From Argentina anserina (Eukaryota; Streptophyta; Magnoliopsida; Rosales; Rosaceae): a stretch of 64,000 bases of DNA. The stretch is from positions 4,712,001 through 4,776,000 of the forward strand of contig NC_065872.1 in assembly GCF_933775445.1 (NCBI RefSeq), in the 5' to 3' direction. The notes under the pieces were generated by a model. That model saw only the letters and a program-made list of their open reading frames with translations. It was not told where the DNA came from and did not search any database. Shown piece after piece: positions 17,678 to 29,116 of this stretch (within the stretch, counting starts at the first letter, position 1; each line of letters begins with the position of its first letter). The position numbers and the translations under genes are program-made.

Positions 17678-20369
17678 GGTGGACCACTGCAAATTCAGAA
17701 CCAACTCAGCTTAGTACATGGAAAAATTTGGCAAATTCACATTGCTAAATAACATGAAAGATCCAAAAGATGAATAAAGCTTACATAATCTCAAACTTTC
17801 AATCCAAATATATGAGAACTCCACAAAATGGCATGAAACTAAAGGATAAAGTTTGAACTTTGAACCAAATAAAATAGTTTTGGTTTTTAAATCTATGCAA
17901 GTGCAGAGCAGGATGTGTTATGCACAAATGCACAATATATGAACCAACTTGGTTGATGATTATATGAGCACCAACATGTTGCAGCAATTGATATTGGTAA
18001 GCAAGAGCTGCCCAATAATCTTGATCGTAGACTTCAAGTCCACTGTGGCGTGATTAAACTGTACACGGTTTCAAACTTGAACAGAAAACAAAAGTTTAAT
18101 TAAGAGAAAACGTCATTTCAAAACGAACGACATCATTATGGGATCTCCACAACATGAGGAAAATACTTGAGTGCTAGCTAGTTAACATGTTATTATAAAT
18201 AGCCTTCGGCAAATGTTTGGAAATTAATAACTCACTAATGAGATTATATCAGCTAATTATAAAGTGCTCGCTTAAGCATCTCTTCCAAAAATCATCTAGT
18301 GGTTTGTTATCAACCTTTCAAATAGCAATTGCAATCAATAGCAAATTAGAAGAATTGACTTGGCTTGATGGCCACTATATATCAAAGATAAGAAAGTGTC
18401 AAGTACGTGTGGATGATCACTATTTTTTACTGGTGCATGATCTCAGCTTGACTAAAACGTACTAGGGTTCATACGCTCTCTCACATCCGGCACTGAACTC
18501 CGCGTTGACGATCTATTTCCTGTTGAACTTGATCGGAATGTGGAGACAGCCAGTGGTGGGGGAAGCAAGAACATAAGGAAGTGGAGAGAAAGAGGTGGAT
18601 TAAACACGAAACTAAGCATAATAGGAGGTTAGAAGACTTTGAATATGACCTAGTACGTACATCTAGTGAAACCCGCTTCTGTATATTAATGTGCTTTATA
18701 TCTAAACAGCGCCTGGTGCTACTTTCATGATCTCGATCAACGAGTTGATAATGGACATGTGATGGATAAAGATCAAGAGCAATAGGTCTCAATTTGTTGT
18801 CATTCCTATGAAACTAGCTAAGAATTTCCTAGCAGGCACTAGCAGGGACTAGATATAATGCAATTAATAGAGCACTGTTGAATAGCACCGAGAGCAGCAG
18901 CAGCATCAACCTAACAATCATTCAACCAATAATGCAACACATGAAGCATGCACCACTCCCCGATCTGGTCAAAAATATATAGATATACCAAAGGCGTAAT
19001 CAAGACATGTAAATAACGTGCCCCAACTACTTCATATGGCGTTCTTCATATGACTTCATTAGTGGTTTTTGCCTTAGTACACTCAAATGACTCAGTCTAT
19101 AAGCCAATACGTACAAATATAGGTTGGAATACCATAAAACTTCGACGTGCTGAGATCTACAAATCATCGATTCAGAGTATTTGATATGCCAATCGTCTTC
19201 ATTCCATCCGATCCCTTTATGTTGTCAGGGTGAGAATGTCATCAGTGTTGCTCGATCTTATTGATCATGAGTTAGCATTTTCTGCAGAAATAAACCGCTA
19301 ACTGATCGAAAACTGCAGTAGCTGATCGATCAGAATGCAGTTAACTGCAGACATTCCTTCTTGAGTACCTAATTATATATCTAATGCATGAATGCTTATA
19401 TTAATAATCACAGCTATATATCCTATGAAACAATCTTCCCATTATCTGAATTCGAGTGATGATATTTTGTGAAATCATTGACGTGTGACTATGAAAGCCA
19501 CTTTTCTAAAAGCTACTAAAGTTGTGCTTCCATTATCACTCACTGGCCAGGTAAAGTTACAAACTTACAAACTTGATCGAGTAGGAGGAGGTTGATTTCG
19601 ACATGCACTCCGACCAAAGAAGATCAACACTCCTCCTTAATTCTAACTCACCGAAACTCGATCAATTCTATAGAAATTTAAAATAGAAACTCGATTAATC
19701 ATAATGTGATGAGTTGATTTCATCGACCAAAGAGTTCGCAACTTTAGTATACTACCTACTGAATTGAGTAAATTCATTATTTCCTTATGAACTTTGGTCT
19801 CACTTGGAGCAAGTTTGCAACTTTAGTATACTACCTACTAAAGTTGGCTTCTTTATGTACCCCATGAAAGCCCCTTTACCAATTCACCATCTATATCTAC
19901 GACACTATTTAATCCGTCGTTCTGTTCATCAATTTCATTTCTTGCTTTGCTTTGTCTGGTCTCACCTTCAGACTCAGATAGAGATCCAAGATGGGAGCAC
20001 AACGTTCCACAAATAGAAAGATCATACACGTGTCAGTACCCCAACTCCCTTTCATGGCCACTACAATGTCGACCGGAAAACCTGGAATCGCCAGTCAACC
20101 ACAGGCACCGACATTATTAACCAACCAAAGGTTCCCCCTTTCCTACTACTATGCTATGGTCCCTTTCACATCCCTCAACCCGATTCTTCATGTCATCATC
20201 CCTCTTCTTCTTCTCACTTCACTCCCTATATCTATAATTTCGGTTTCTTCAGTTTTGGCTTTTGAATTTCCTATTCCCCATCTGGGTTTCTGAGTTTCAG
20301 TCTCAATTGCCAGAGAAAGGAGAAACAGAGGAGGCAGGCCATTGTTTGAGTTTTGTAAAGCTGTAAAGG
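17678..20369. other. Intergenic region
   Basis: No gene was supported. A 25-bp direct repeat (core GCAACTTTAGTATACTACCT) occurs at about 19735-19760 and 19814-19839. Several 60-100-codon frames on both strands lack family features. The last part probably contains the start of the PP2C transcript. Confidence 0.4.
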
Positions 20370-20370
20370 A

Positions 20371-20608
20371 ATGAGCTTTGTGTTGCGATCTATGCAACTT
20401 GGATCAAGTGCTTGGTAGTTTTGGACAGCTGGGTTGTTATTGTCTAGAACATGGGTTGTCTGTGAGGCAATGTGTTTTTTTTTTACAGTTGTTATTGGCT
20501 TTTAGCTTAAGAAGCACAATTGGTTGAGAGGTGTTGTTGATGTTAGCAGTGATGGTGGATTGGATTAATTGAATGAAGATAAGGGTTTCAAAGAGTTTGA
20601 TGGGTTAG
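20371..20608 (+). promoter_or_regulatory. Cluster of four short upstream open reading frames in the PP2C leader
   Basis: Four short ATG-started frames precede the PP2C start at 20616: 20371-20418 (15 codons plus stop), 20451-20465 (4 codons), 20540-20572 (10 codons) and 20573-20608 (11 codons). The third stop and fourth start are directly joined (TGAATG). If all lie in the mature leader they would reduce translation of the phosphatase. A T-rich acceptor-like site near 20488 (TTTTTTTTACAG) means some may be spliced out. Confidence 0.5.
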
Positions 20609-20615
20609 GAAGGAA

Positions 20616-22610
20616 ATGATGGCTTCAGGATTTGAAATCTCGCCTCAGGTGACCGGATATGTTGGTGGGTGCTCAAAGGACAGTGCTACAATGTCTGCTC
20701 CGGCTCCTGCCATGGAAGATCATCACAATGGTGACACTTTGGTCAGTCCCAATCAAGTTCCTACTGGAAAACCTCCGCGGAACATTTCGGTTATGAGGCA
20801 TTGCACCAGCTCTGCATTCTTGTGTGAATCAGTAAGTGAAGTGATTCCTTTTTTTTGTTATTCATGATCTCATCTTTGGTGAATTGGGTTTGCAAATTAT
20901 TGGAATTGTATGCACAAGATCAACATAAGAATGTGTAGCATGATGGGTTTGATTTCTTCTTTGAGACCTCTGGAAGTAGTATTTGGGGCATTTTGGAGGA
21001 ATGAGAGGTAGTAGTTGATGTGAGTCTGAATGGATACCAATTTTTAATATGAACTTGATCTACTTGTAAATTAAGTATTCATTAGTTTTTTAGAGGATTA
21101 CTGGTCCTTTACATCCAATCAAGTAGGTCAAATTTTCTTCAATTTTCTTATCATTACTTCATTACTTTGTTTGAATTGCACCTTACATACTGTACAATGA
21201 TCCTGTGTGTATCCATAACCAGGTATTTGCTTAGGTGAACAGTGAACTACATACTACTTATCTGATACGACTACATTAGTCTGTATGACCCATAACTTGG
21301 AGCACTCTCTAAAAATCCTTGAGATTGACTACTCCATTTCTCTTACTGTTTGTCCTAGGATTCAGATCTTGGAAATTTTGGCTTGAAGTCACCTTCAATT
21401 GAGACATCAGACTTTGTTTCTGTATTCCGTTCGGGGAGCTGTTCTGAAAAAGGACCAAAACAGTATATGGAAGATGAGTATATTTGTGTGGATAATCTTG
21501 AGGAACATCTTGGCGATTCAGTAAACCTGCCTTCTCATGGGGCATTTTATGGGGTGTGTAACTTACTGTTGTTACTTTGTTTTCAATTGGATCAATTTTG
21601 TAGTGACAACCAGTCATTTACCCTTCTTAACTTGTTCCAACGAATATTTCAATACGATGTGGCCATTTGGCCTCTAATGTTCTTACTTTATTTTTTCCTA
21701 CTTAACAGGTCTTTGATGGGCATGGTGGTGTTGATGCTGCATCATTCATAAAAAAGAACCTCCTTAATTTCATTGTTCAAGACTCTCATTTCCCAAATGG
21801 CCTTAAAAAAGCAACTAGAAGCGCTTTTGTGAAGGCTGATCATGCATTTGCGGATGCTACCGCTCTTGACAAGTCCTCTGGTACCACCGCTTTGACTGCT
21901 CTTATCCTGGGAAGGTGAGGATTGATACTTTCCGTATCTATTTCGGTCATTCTCATGCAGGATTGGAGACATACTTGTTGGCACTGATTGATCACTGAAG
22001 TTGACATAACATAGTTGATAAAATTGATATTTATTCAATGATATACTATTGCAGGAACATGCTAATAGCTAATGCTGGTGATTGTCGAGCTGTACTTGGG
22101 AAGCGAGGAAGGGCAATTGAACTATCTAAAGATCATAAACCTAATTGTACCTCCGAAAGATTAAGAATTGAGAAGCTGGGTGGCGTCATCTATGATGGAT
22201 ATCTCAATGGCCAACTATCGGTGGCACGTGCTCTTGGGGACTGGCATATCAAGGGCTCTAAAGGTTCAAACTGTCCCTTAAGCTCGGAGCCAGAGCTGGA
22301 GGAACTTGTCCTATCAGAAGAAGATGAATTCTTGATAATGGGATGTGATGGCTTGTGGGATGTGATGAGCAGCCAGTGTGCAGTCACAATGGTAAGAAAG
22401 GAGCTCATGCAACATAATGATCCTGAGAGATGTTCCAAAGTTCTTGTCAAGGAGGCGCTCCAACGAAACACATGCGACAACCTGACTGTTGTCGTGGTGT
22501 GTTTCTCCAAAGACCCTCCTCCCAAGACCGAAATTCCTAAATCCCACAAGAGGAGAAGCATTTCAGCTGAAGGGTTGGACCTTCTCAAGGGTGTCTTGAG
22601 CAACATTTGA
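20616..22610 (+). CDS. Protein phosphatase 2C (DBP1/PP2C47-like)
   Basis: This Mg2+/Mn2+-dependent Ser/Thr phosphatase has four exons, 20616-20831, 21359-21553, 21709-21914 and 22055-22610, total 1173 nt, 390 residues. PP2C motifs appear in order: [16 protein letters not shown] (metal-binding Asp region), VFDGHGG at about residue 138, [50 protein letters not shown] and [11 protein letters not shown]. All key Asp/Gly residues are present, so it should be active. The first 70 residues are low-complexity and typical of the plant-specific N-terminus. The tail KSHKRRSIS is basic and could be a nuclear signal or phosphosite. In Arabidopsis the relative PP2C47 is, as I recall, next to GLR3.6, as here. 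The exact orthologue is inferred mainly from that position. Confidence 0.92.
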
Positions 22611-23045
22611 ATACACACAAAGTGCTTCAAGCTTTCTGAGGCTCTCCCTCCGCCCTGTTGCGGCCGCAGACTACTGATTTCTTTAACTATACGTCATGTA
22701 CAATTTTCAACACTACAAGACACCCCGATTTTGAAGCTTCAGAAAATTTTCAGATTTTAGTACCATTTAAGTTGCTGGTAAATAGAAACAAAGCTCTTAA
22801 AAGAGGTAAGCCTATGTCCTCTGACTTGCTTCATTGAGTTGATATTGTAAATAAGTCATACAATTAATATGGACAACTTCACTCTTTAAATCACAATTAG
22901 CCAATAGAGTCCATAAATTCTTAGGTTTTCAAAAAACGATGATTATGGGCCTGGGTCTTGGGCTGTTCACCCGGCCCAACTCTCCACTGCTCCATTTCTC
23001 ACCCTCTCAAAACCAAAGAAAGCAGAGAGCAGTGTAGTTTCAGCT
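22611..23045. other. PP2C 3' UTR and uL11m promoter
   Basis: This short spacer holds the PP2C 3' UTR and the promoter/leader of the mitochondrial ribosomal gene. No TATA box stands out. Confidence 0.4.
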
Positions 23046-23513
23046 ATGGCAACCCTCAAGGAGATCTTGCTGCGCCGCCCAGTCGCGGCGACGATCCGGC
23101 TCACGGTCCCGGCGGGCGGGGCCCGACCCGCGCCGCCGGTGGGGCCGGCTCTAGGTCAGTACCGTCTCAACCTAATGGCCTTCTGCAAAGACTTCAACGC
23201 GCGGACGCAGAAGTACAAGGCGGAGACGCCGATGGCGGTGACGATCACGGCGTTCAAGGACAACACCTTCGAGTTCACGGTGAAGTCGCCGTCGGTGACG
23301 TGGTACCTGAAGAAGGCGGCGGGGATAGAGTCAGGGAGCGGCCGGCCGGGGCACGTGACGGCGTCGACGCTGTCGGTGAGGCACGTGTATGAGATCGCCA
23401 AGGTGAAGCAGTCGGATCCTTACTGCCAGTACATGCCGCTGGAGTCGATTTGCAAGTCGATCATCGGCACGGCGAACTCTATGGGGATCAAGGTGGTGAA
23501 GGACCTGGAGTAG
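23046..23513 (+). CDS. Mitochondrial ribosomal protein uL11m (L11)
   Basis: This intronless gene codes for 155 residues of the L11 family, which binds the GTPase-associated centre of large-subunit rRNA. The N-terminal domain has the L11 signatures IRLTVPAGGARPAPPVGPAL and GQYRLNLMAFCKDFNART; the C-terminal RNA-binding domain has TVKSPSVTWYLKKAAG and ends CKSIIGTANSMGIKVVKDLE. The start ATG is at the beginning of MATLKEILLRRP, an Arg-containing head that may act in mitochondrial import. The lack of a longer transit peptide and the sequence match the plant mitochondrial rather than plastid L11. The coding region is far richer in GC than its surroundings. Confidence 0.92.
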   Translation: MATLKEILLRRPVAATIRLTVPAGGARPAPPVGPALGQYRLNLMAFCKDFNARTQKYKAETPMAVTITAFKDNTFEFTVKSPSVTWYLKKAAGIESGSGRPGHVTASTLSVRHVYEIAKVKQSDPYCQYMPLESICKSIIGTANSMGIKVVKDLE

Positions 23514-26084
23514 ATTTGGGGGCAGAATCGTAATTCGGAAACCCTAGGTTTGTTTTTACTTGATGTATTTTGGAGTAAAGATTGTGTTTTTCTTTTTTGT
23601 AGTTTGGGAGATTTGGTATGGGATGACTGAATTAGTTTAGCTTTGTTATTGCTGTGGATTCTAGCTGAGGAAATTAGGATGGAGTTTTATTTCACTTGAT
23701 TTCACATGTTCTTTGTTGTTGATTTGTGCATGAGGTTGATACTTAGAGTGTTTGTATTGTATGGGATGAGTTAGTATATTAGGACGATACGATAATAAGC
23801 CTAGTTCTTTAAGGTAGTGGATTAGATTGTGAGTAATAGTGCAAGGAAGAATTTTGGATTGGGAATGAAGCATGTGAGGTTTTATTATCAAATGAAGCAT
23901 TTGGAGTGAAGATTGGGTAGTATTTGTTTGGTGTGGGTTGTGAAAATAGATAACGCTTCGGCTGGAAAGGGATCCTGTTATCAGGCAATCAAAGCTAGCA
24001 ATGTCCTCTAAGTGTTTGGTTATCTTGGTTTGATTATGGACGTTTGTTTTTGTGAATCATTCGATGTCTGGGATGATGAAAGTTTCTGTGGTGTGTTGGA
24101 ATGTAGACTGGAAAGTTTGTCTCTGATGATGTTAAAAATCAGGCGGAGCAGGTATGTCGATATCTTGTTATGCTATTGAAACCGTGTGGGATTATTTGTG
24201 TGTAGTTGTGCACATAGATTGTGAGTGTTCTTGATTTTTTTTTTTTACTTCTTGATGGTGAAAACTATAATTTTTAAAACCAGGTTTCTTTATCTCATAA
24301 TCTTGGAAGTGGGTGAATATTAGAGGAAAGTGGTAAAACGGCCTGTTTGAAAGTCTGGTAATCATTGGCAGTAGCAGTAGTGCAGAACTGCAATAGAAAA
24401 ACTGAGCTCCATTAATAAATAAAAGGTAAAAGGAAAGATAAAACAATGGGATAAATGCTGATAAGTTTATGGTAAACACGCTCGAAAATTTCTGCTCATT
24501 GATTTAATGGTAGAAACTCTGTACAAAGTAAGTGGTAATTATATGAGAGTTACAGCATCCTTAATCCTTGATTGCTACAACCCACGCCAAACTCAGGGGG
24601 TGTTCCATTGAGAATATATAATGGGGAAAGGGGATGGGAGTTCTAGTATTGTGAGTGTGGCCGTGTTCCTGAAACTATCAGATGTCCATTTCCTATAAAT
24701 GTATGGGATGAATCATTCAATTTTTCCATGGTCTTACTTTACAACCTGTGGGAGAGAAAATAAGAGAAATTGATAATTTTTCATTTGTTTTAAACGTCTG
24801 ATGTGTCATATTGTTCATCTATGAATTATTAGAACATTAAGATTTGTGTAGCATCTTAATGCTGATTTGGGGAGCTTTTGGTTGTGCAACTTATGCACAA
24901 GAATTTCTGCTCTGAATCTTATGCTTATTCCTGGCTTCTGTCCAGAACCTTTTTTCAAAGAAGTAATAGACTTCAGGAGGGGATTATTGATGAGTTATAG
25001 ATAGAATTGGTGTAAAAACTTAGGTTTATTGTTGCTATTCTTGAATCTGATAGAGGTACTTTCAGTCAACTTGAATTGTTATCGGCCCTGTTGTAAATTT
25101 TCAGTTATGAAGTTATTCAGTTTAGACACTTACTGGTGAAGGATGTTATTGTCTATTGCTATTGTTGTTGCTGATGCCTGATTGGACTTGTGCACTGATT
25201 AATGAAAGAAGTATGTGTTCAGAGTCTTTTGGCTTGTGAATGAGGTGATTGCTGGTCATCGTTTGCCTTTGGTTCCGTCAAGATTTGAAGTTCGTATGCA
25301 GTGATTGGGTCAACCATGTCTGAAGAATAAAACTTGGAAGATGTACTTTGGACCTCGATGGGATTTGCCTCTACAAATTCAACACATGAAATCCAGCATG
25401 ATTGTCTAGGAGGTTCTCGTTTCTTCTTAGTTTAGACAGGCATCCCTTTCTGTCCGCATTGAAAGCTTTACGTATCTCTACTGATAGCGTATCTATACTT
25501 TTTGTTGTTACACAACTTAATTTCGATTAATTATCACCCTGAACTCAATTATGAACATGCCGACACCATCAAACCACAAATTCAACGCGCTCTCTTCTCT
25601 TCTGGTGTTGCCAGTCAAACAAGGTGGTCTTGATTCTTGAAAACAATGTACCACTAGATCGAATTCTAGTGATACAAGGAAAGAATAACAGAAAGAAAAT
25701 TAAAACTAGGATTATACCTCTTGATTAGCATATAACTACAAACAAAGATCATGACTTTCTCAAACACATATTACACTCACAAAAACCCCAAAATCAAAAC
25801 TTCACCCCAAATGTGATAAGAAATCTTTCTTTAATTACTTCTTCCCTGCTGAAAAAACAACAAGAAATCCAAGTCATTGCCAAATTTTGTTGTCAGCTAC
25901 CAGATAAAAATAAGCACTATAATCTACTACTAGATAGATATTTATATCCAAAAATTGAATCTTTATTCCCATTTGGCTACCTCCACCTTCCATTTCAGCT
26001 CAAACAATCATCAAACTCCATTATCTCCTCAACCTCAAAAACATAAGGAACTTGAGATTCCCAGCACAAAGTTCGATCAAAACC
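23514..26084. other. Long spacer between uL11m and the AVT3-like gene
   Basis: I see no supported coding region in 2.57 kb. A T10 tract lies near 24236. The last 200 bases should contain the AVT3-like leader. Confidence 0.4.
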
Positions 26085-27365
26085 ATGGTCGTGTTCGACA
26101 AGACCGACGCAACCTCGTCCTCCCAAACCCTCCCACCTTTCCCGCGCGAGGACACCCCTCTTCTCGGCAAACGCCGCCACCTCTCGTCGCCGGCCAAGAC
26201 CTTCGCCAACGTCTTCATCGCCATTGTCGGCTCCGGCGTCCTCGGCCTCCCTTACACCTTCAAGAAAACCGGATGGGTTTTCGGCTCCGTCATGCTCTTC
26301 TCCGTCGCCTTCCTCACCTACCACTGCATGATGCTTCTGGTCAAAACCCGCCGGCGACTCGAGTCCGACGTCTGCCTCTCCAAGATCACCTCCTTCGGCG
26401 ACCTCGCCTTCGCCGTCTGCGGCGGAGTTGGTCGGTTTGCGGTTGACGTCAGCATCGTGTTGGCTCAGGCTGGATTCTGTGTTAGCTACTTGATTTTCAT
26501 ATCCAACAGTTTGGCATATGTGTTCAACTATTCCGGGCCGGATCGGGTTCTGGGTTTGAGTCCGAAAAGCTTGTATCTTTGGGGGTGTTTTCCATTTCAG
26601 TTGGGTTTGAATTCGATTCCCACACTGACCCATTTGGCTCCCTTGAGTATTTTTGCTGATGTGGTTGATCTTGGAGCTATGGGAGTTGTAATGGTTGAGG
26701 ATGTGATGACCTTTCTTCAGAATAGGCCAGCTTTGCAAGCATTTGGGGGGTTTTCGGTTTTCTTCTATGGTCTTGGCGTGGCTGTTTATGCATTTGAGGG
26801 GATTGGGATGATATTGCCTTTGGAAGCTGAGGCTAGAGATAAGGATAAGTTTGGCAGAGTGTTGGCTTTGGTTATGGGATTCATTGCTTTGTTGTATGGG
26901 AGCTTTGGGGTGCTGGGTTACTTTGCTTTTGGGGAAGAGACTAAAGACATTATCACTACCAACTTTGGGCAAGGCTTGGTGAGCACTCTAGTGCAGTTGG
27001 GTCTGTGCATAAACTTGTTCTTTACTCTACCATTGATGATGAACCCGGTCTATGAGGTTGTGGAGAGGAGGTTTTGCGATGGGAGGTACTGCCTGTGGCT
27101 GAGATGGGTTATGGTGTTTGGGATCAGCTTGGTGGCTCTCACAGTGCCTAATTTTGCAGACTTTTTGTCACTGGTGGGGAGCAGTGTGTGTGTGGCTTTA
27201 GGGTTTGTGTTTCCTGCTTTGTTCCATTTGATGGTGTTCAAGGAGGAGTTGGGGTGGCATGGGATGGTTTTGGATGGGACTATTGTGGTGATGGGGGTGA
27301 TAATTGGAGTCTCTGGAACTTGGTCTTCAGTAGCAGAGATTCTTGCACCCAAAGTAGGATTTTGA
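26085..27365 (+). CDS. AVT3-type vacuolar amino-acid transporter
   Basis: This intronless gene codes for 426 residues of the amino acid/auxin permease (Pfam Aa_trans) superfamily. AVT3 members in Arabidopsis export neutral amino acids from the vacuole. I start at the ATG at 26085 (context AAAACCATGG); an in-frame upstream reading begins only at a TTG. After a hydrophilic head with EDTPLLGKRR comes the first membrane helix with the family motif KTFANVFIAIVGSGVLGLPY, then about ten further helices, including VDVSIVLAQAGFCVSYLIF, FGGFSVFFYGLGVAVYAFEG and ALGFVFPALFHLMVF. The loop IGMILPLEAEARDKDKFG is typical of AVT3. No lesion is seen. The first 400 bases are clearly more GC-rich than the rest. 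A 325-codon antisense frame over the 5' half is a by-product of this composition. Confidence 0.93.
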   Translation: MVVFDKTDATSSSQTLPPFPREDTPLLGKRRHLSSPAKTFANVFIAIVGSGVLGLPYTFKKTGWVFGSVMLFSVAFLTYHCMMLLVKTRRRLESDVCLSKITSFGDLAFAVCGGVGRFAVDVSIVLAQAGFCVSYLIFISNSLAYVFNYSGPDRVLGLSPKSLYLWGCFPFQLGLNSIPTLTHLAPLSIFADVVDLGAMGVVMVEDVMTFLQNRPALQAFGGFSVFFYGLGVAVYAFEGIGMILPLEAEARDKDKFGRVLALVMGFIALLYGSFGVLGYFAFGEETKDIITTNFGQGLVSTLVQLGLCINLFFTLPLMMNPVYEVVERRFCDGRYCLWLRWVMVFGISLVALTVPNFADFLSLVGSSVCVALGFVFPALFHLMVFKEELGWHGMVLDGTIVVMGVIIGVSGTWSSVAEILAPKVGF

Positions 27366-27429
27366 AGCGGCTAATCAATTGAAGTTTGATTGCTGTGTCA
27401 TTGTAATTATCTAAATAACAGCGTCGTAT

Positions 27430-27555
27430 CGGTTTTATAAAATAAAAATATTACTGAGATATATCGAGAATTCGAGATATATCGGATTTATCGTTTTTGT
27501 TAATTTTTAATTTAAATTTAATATATTTATAAACATATAGTTCAAAATATACTAA
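27430..27555. repeat. ATATCG-rich repeat remnant
   Basis: This segment is built of words such as GATATATCGAGAATTCGAG and ATATATCGGATTTATCG. It resembles stretches at about 11740-11900 and 29195-29330. The hairpin element at 27566 is inserted right beside it. Confidence 0.45.
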
Positions 27556-27565
27556 ATAATATTAA

Positions 27566-28634
27566 GAGTTTTTTTCACCAACAGTCCCTCAATTCTGGTG
27601 TACCTACCAATGTGATACCTCAACTCTTAATCGTACCAATGTGATACCCAGACTCTAGTATTGCTATCATTGAAGTACTTCCGTCAGTTTTTTTCAACTT
27701 TTCCGTTATCTTGGTGACGTGGCAGGTACGTGAGGCCCACAAAGAGGGTTAAAAGACAAAATTAACCTCATCTGAGAGGAGCAATGTTTATCCCGCCCTT
27801 TACCTTGAGAAAGACACCCAACAATTCCAATTTTGGCGCCAATTTTCACTCCATACTCCTTAATTTGTGTCTAATATCTAAACTAAAGAACTACCGCCAA
27901 CCAGTCGACCACAATCTGATAAAACCTATATCAATCTCATTTTCTATTTTTACCCTAGCACTTGTTAAACTAACATAATAAATATATAAATTTATATGGA
28001 ACATCTCATTTCCACAATCTCATAAGAATATAGAAACACATAACTTAACGAAATTCAACTACATGTACCATTAGTTCTTACAAGCAAAAATCATGGCAGA
28101 TCAACATAAAAGGTGGCAACTAATGGTACTTAAACATGTATTTGAATTTCGTTAAGTTATGTGTTTTTATATTCTTATGAGATTGTGGAAATGAGATGTT
28201 CCATATAAATTTATATATTTATTCTGTTAGTTTAACAAGTGCTAGGGTAAAAATAGAAAATGAGATTGATCTAGGTTTTATCAGATTGTGGTCGACTGGT
28301 TGGCGGTAGTTCTTTAGTTTAGATAAGAGACACAAATTAAGGAGTAGAGAGGGAAAATTGGCGCCAAAATTGGAATTGTTGGGTGTCTTTCTCAAGGTAA
28401 AAGGCGGAAAAAACATTGCTCCTCTCAGATGAGGTTAATTTTGTCTTTTAACCCTCTTTGTGGGCCTCACGTACCTGCCACGTCACCAAGATAACGGAAA
28501 AGTTTAAAAAAACTAACGGAAGTACTTCAATGATAGCAATACTAGAGTCTGGGCATCACATTGGTACGATTAAGAGTTGAGGTATCACATTGGTAGGTAC
28601 ACCAGAGTTGAGGGACTGTTGGTGAAAAAAACTC
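27566..28634. mobile_element. Mutator-like MITE forming an almost complete hairpin, 1069 bp, perfect 9-bp target duplication
   Basis: Arms 27566-28075 and 28119-28634 are inverted copies of about 510 bp with few mismatches, separated by only some 43 bp. The ends are GAGTTTTTTTCACC and GGTGAAAAAAACTC. The flanks 27557-27565 and 28635-28643 are both TAATATTAA, an exact 9-bp duplication, so this is a Mutator-superfamily element. There is no transposase; two mirror-image frames (27784-27978 and 28219-28416) are simply the same arm read from both sides. A transcript through it would fold into a long double-stranded RNA. Confidence 0.92.
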
Positions 28635-28699
28635 TAATATTAACTACTAAGTACTAATTGAACAAAACTATGTGCACAAAAATAGATTGAGATATTGAT

Positions 28700-29116
28700 T
28701 ATGCATTCATGCATTATAAACTCTCTCATCATCGGAATTAAAGTCATACTCATCTTCTCTAATATCTTCATCCTCATCTCACCAGATAAAATCATCTTCA
28801 TAAACCTCTCTTACCTCTCGGACTTCCCTCAAGGGTGGTATCTCACTACCCACTTCGGACACTTGTTCATCTATTATCAAATCTTCAATGACATAACCTT
28901 CAACAAGCTATTCTTGTGCTTCTCTAGCTTCTTTGACAAGTAGTACCTCCTTTCCCTAATCCTTTCTTCGGTTTTTGTTGATGATTTTGGCATTGAATTG
29001 AACATATACCAACTTGCTCATCCTTGCGGTATCTAGCCTATTCCTCTTTTTTGTGTGTATCTCTTAAAATGTGCTCCAATTTCTCTCACACTCAGATGAG
29101 CTTGTGGTTGCGTTGA
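28700..29116 (-). pseudogene. Relic of a hAT transposase C-terminus
   Basis: Translated on the minus strand from about 29116, the sequence gives SSSECERNWSTF, a stop, EIHTKKRNRLDTARMSKLVY and VQFNAK. This is the hAT dimerisation (hATC) motif with in-frame stops. It continues as an acidic tail (YVIEDLIIDEQVSEVGSE, DFNSDDERVYNA). No catalytic part was found upstream, and the element ends are not clear. It is a dead fragment. Confidence 0.75.

Noticed and set aside
19991..20293. 100-codon ATG frame upstream of PP2C
   Set aside because: No domain, and it ends before the leader frames; probably chance in promoter DNA.
25995..26972. Long minus-strand open frame of 325 codons
   Set aside because: It lies antisense to the AVT3-like gene, is low-complexity and has no family signature; the sense frame explains the sequence fully.
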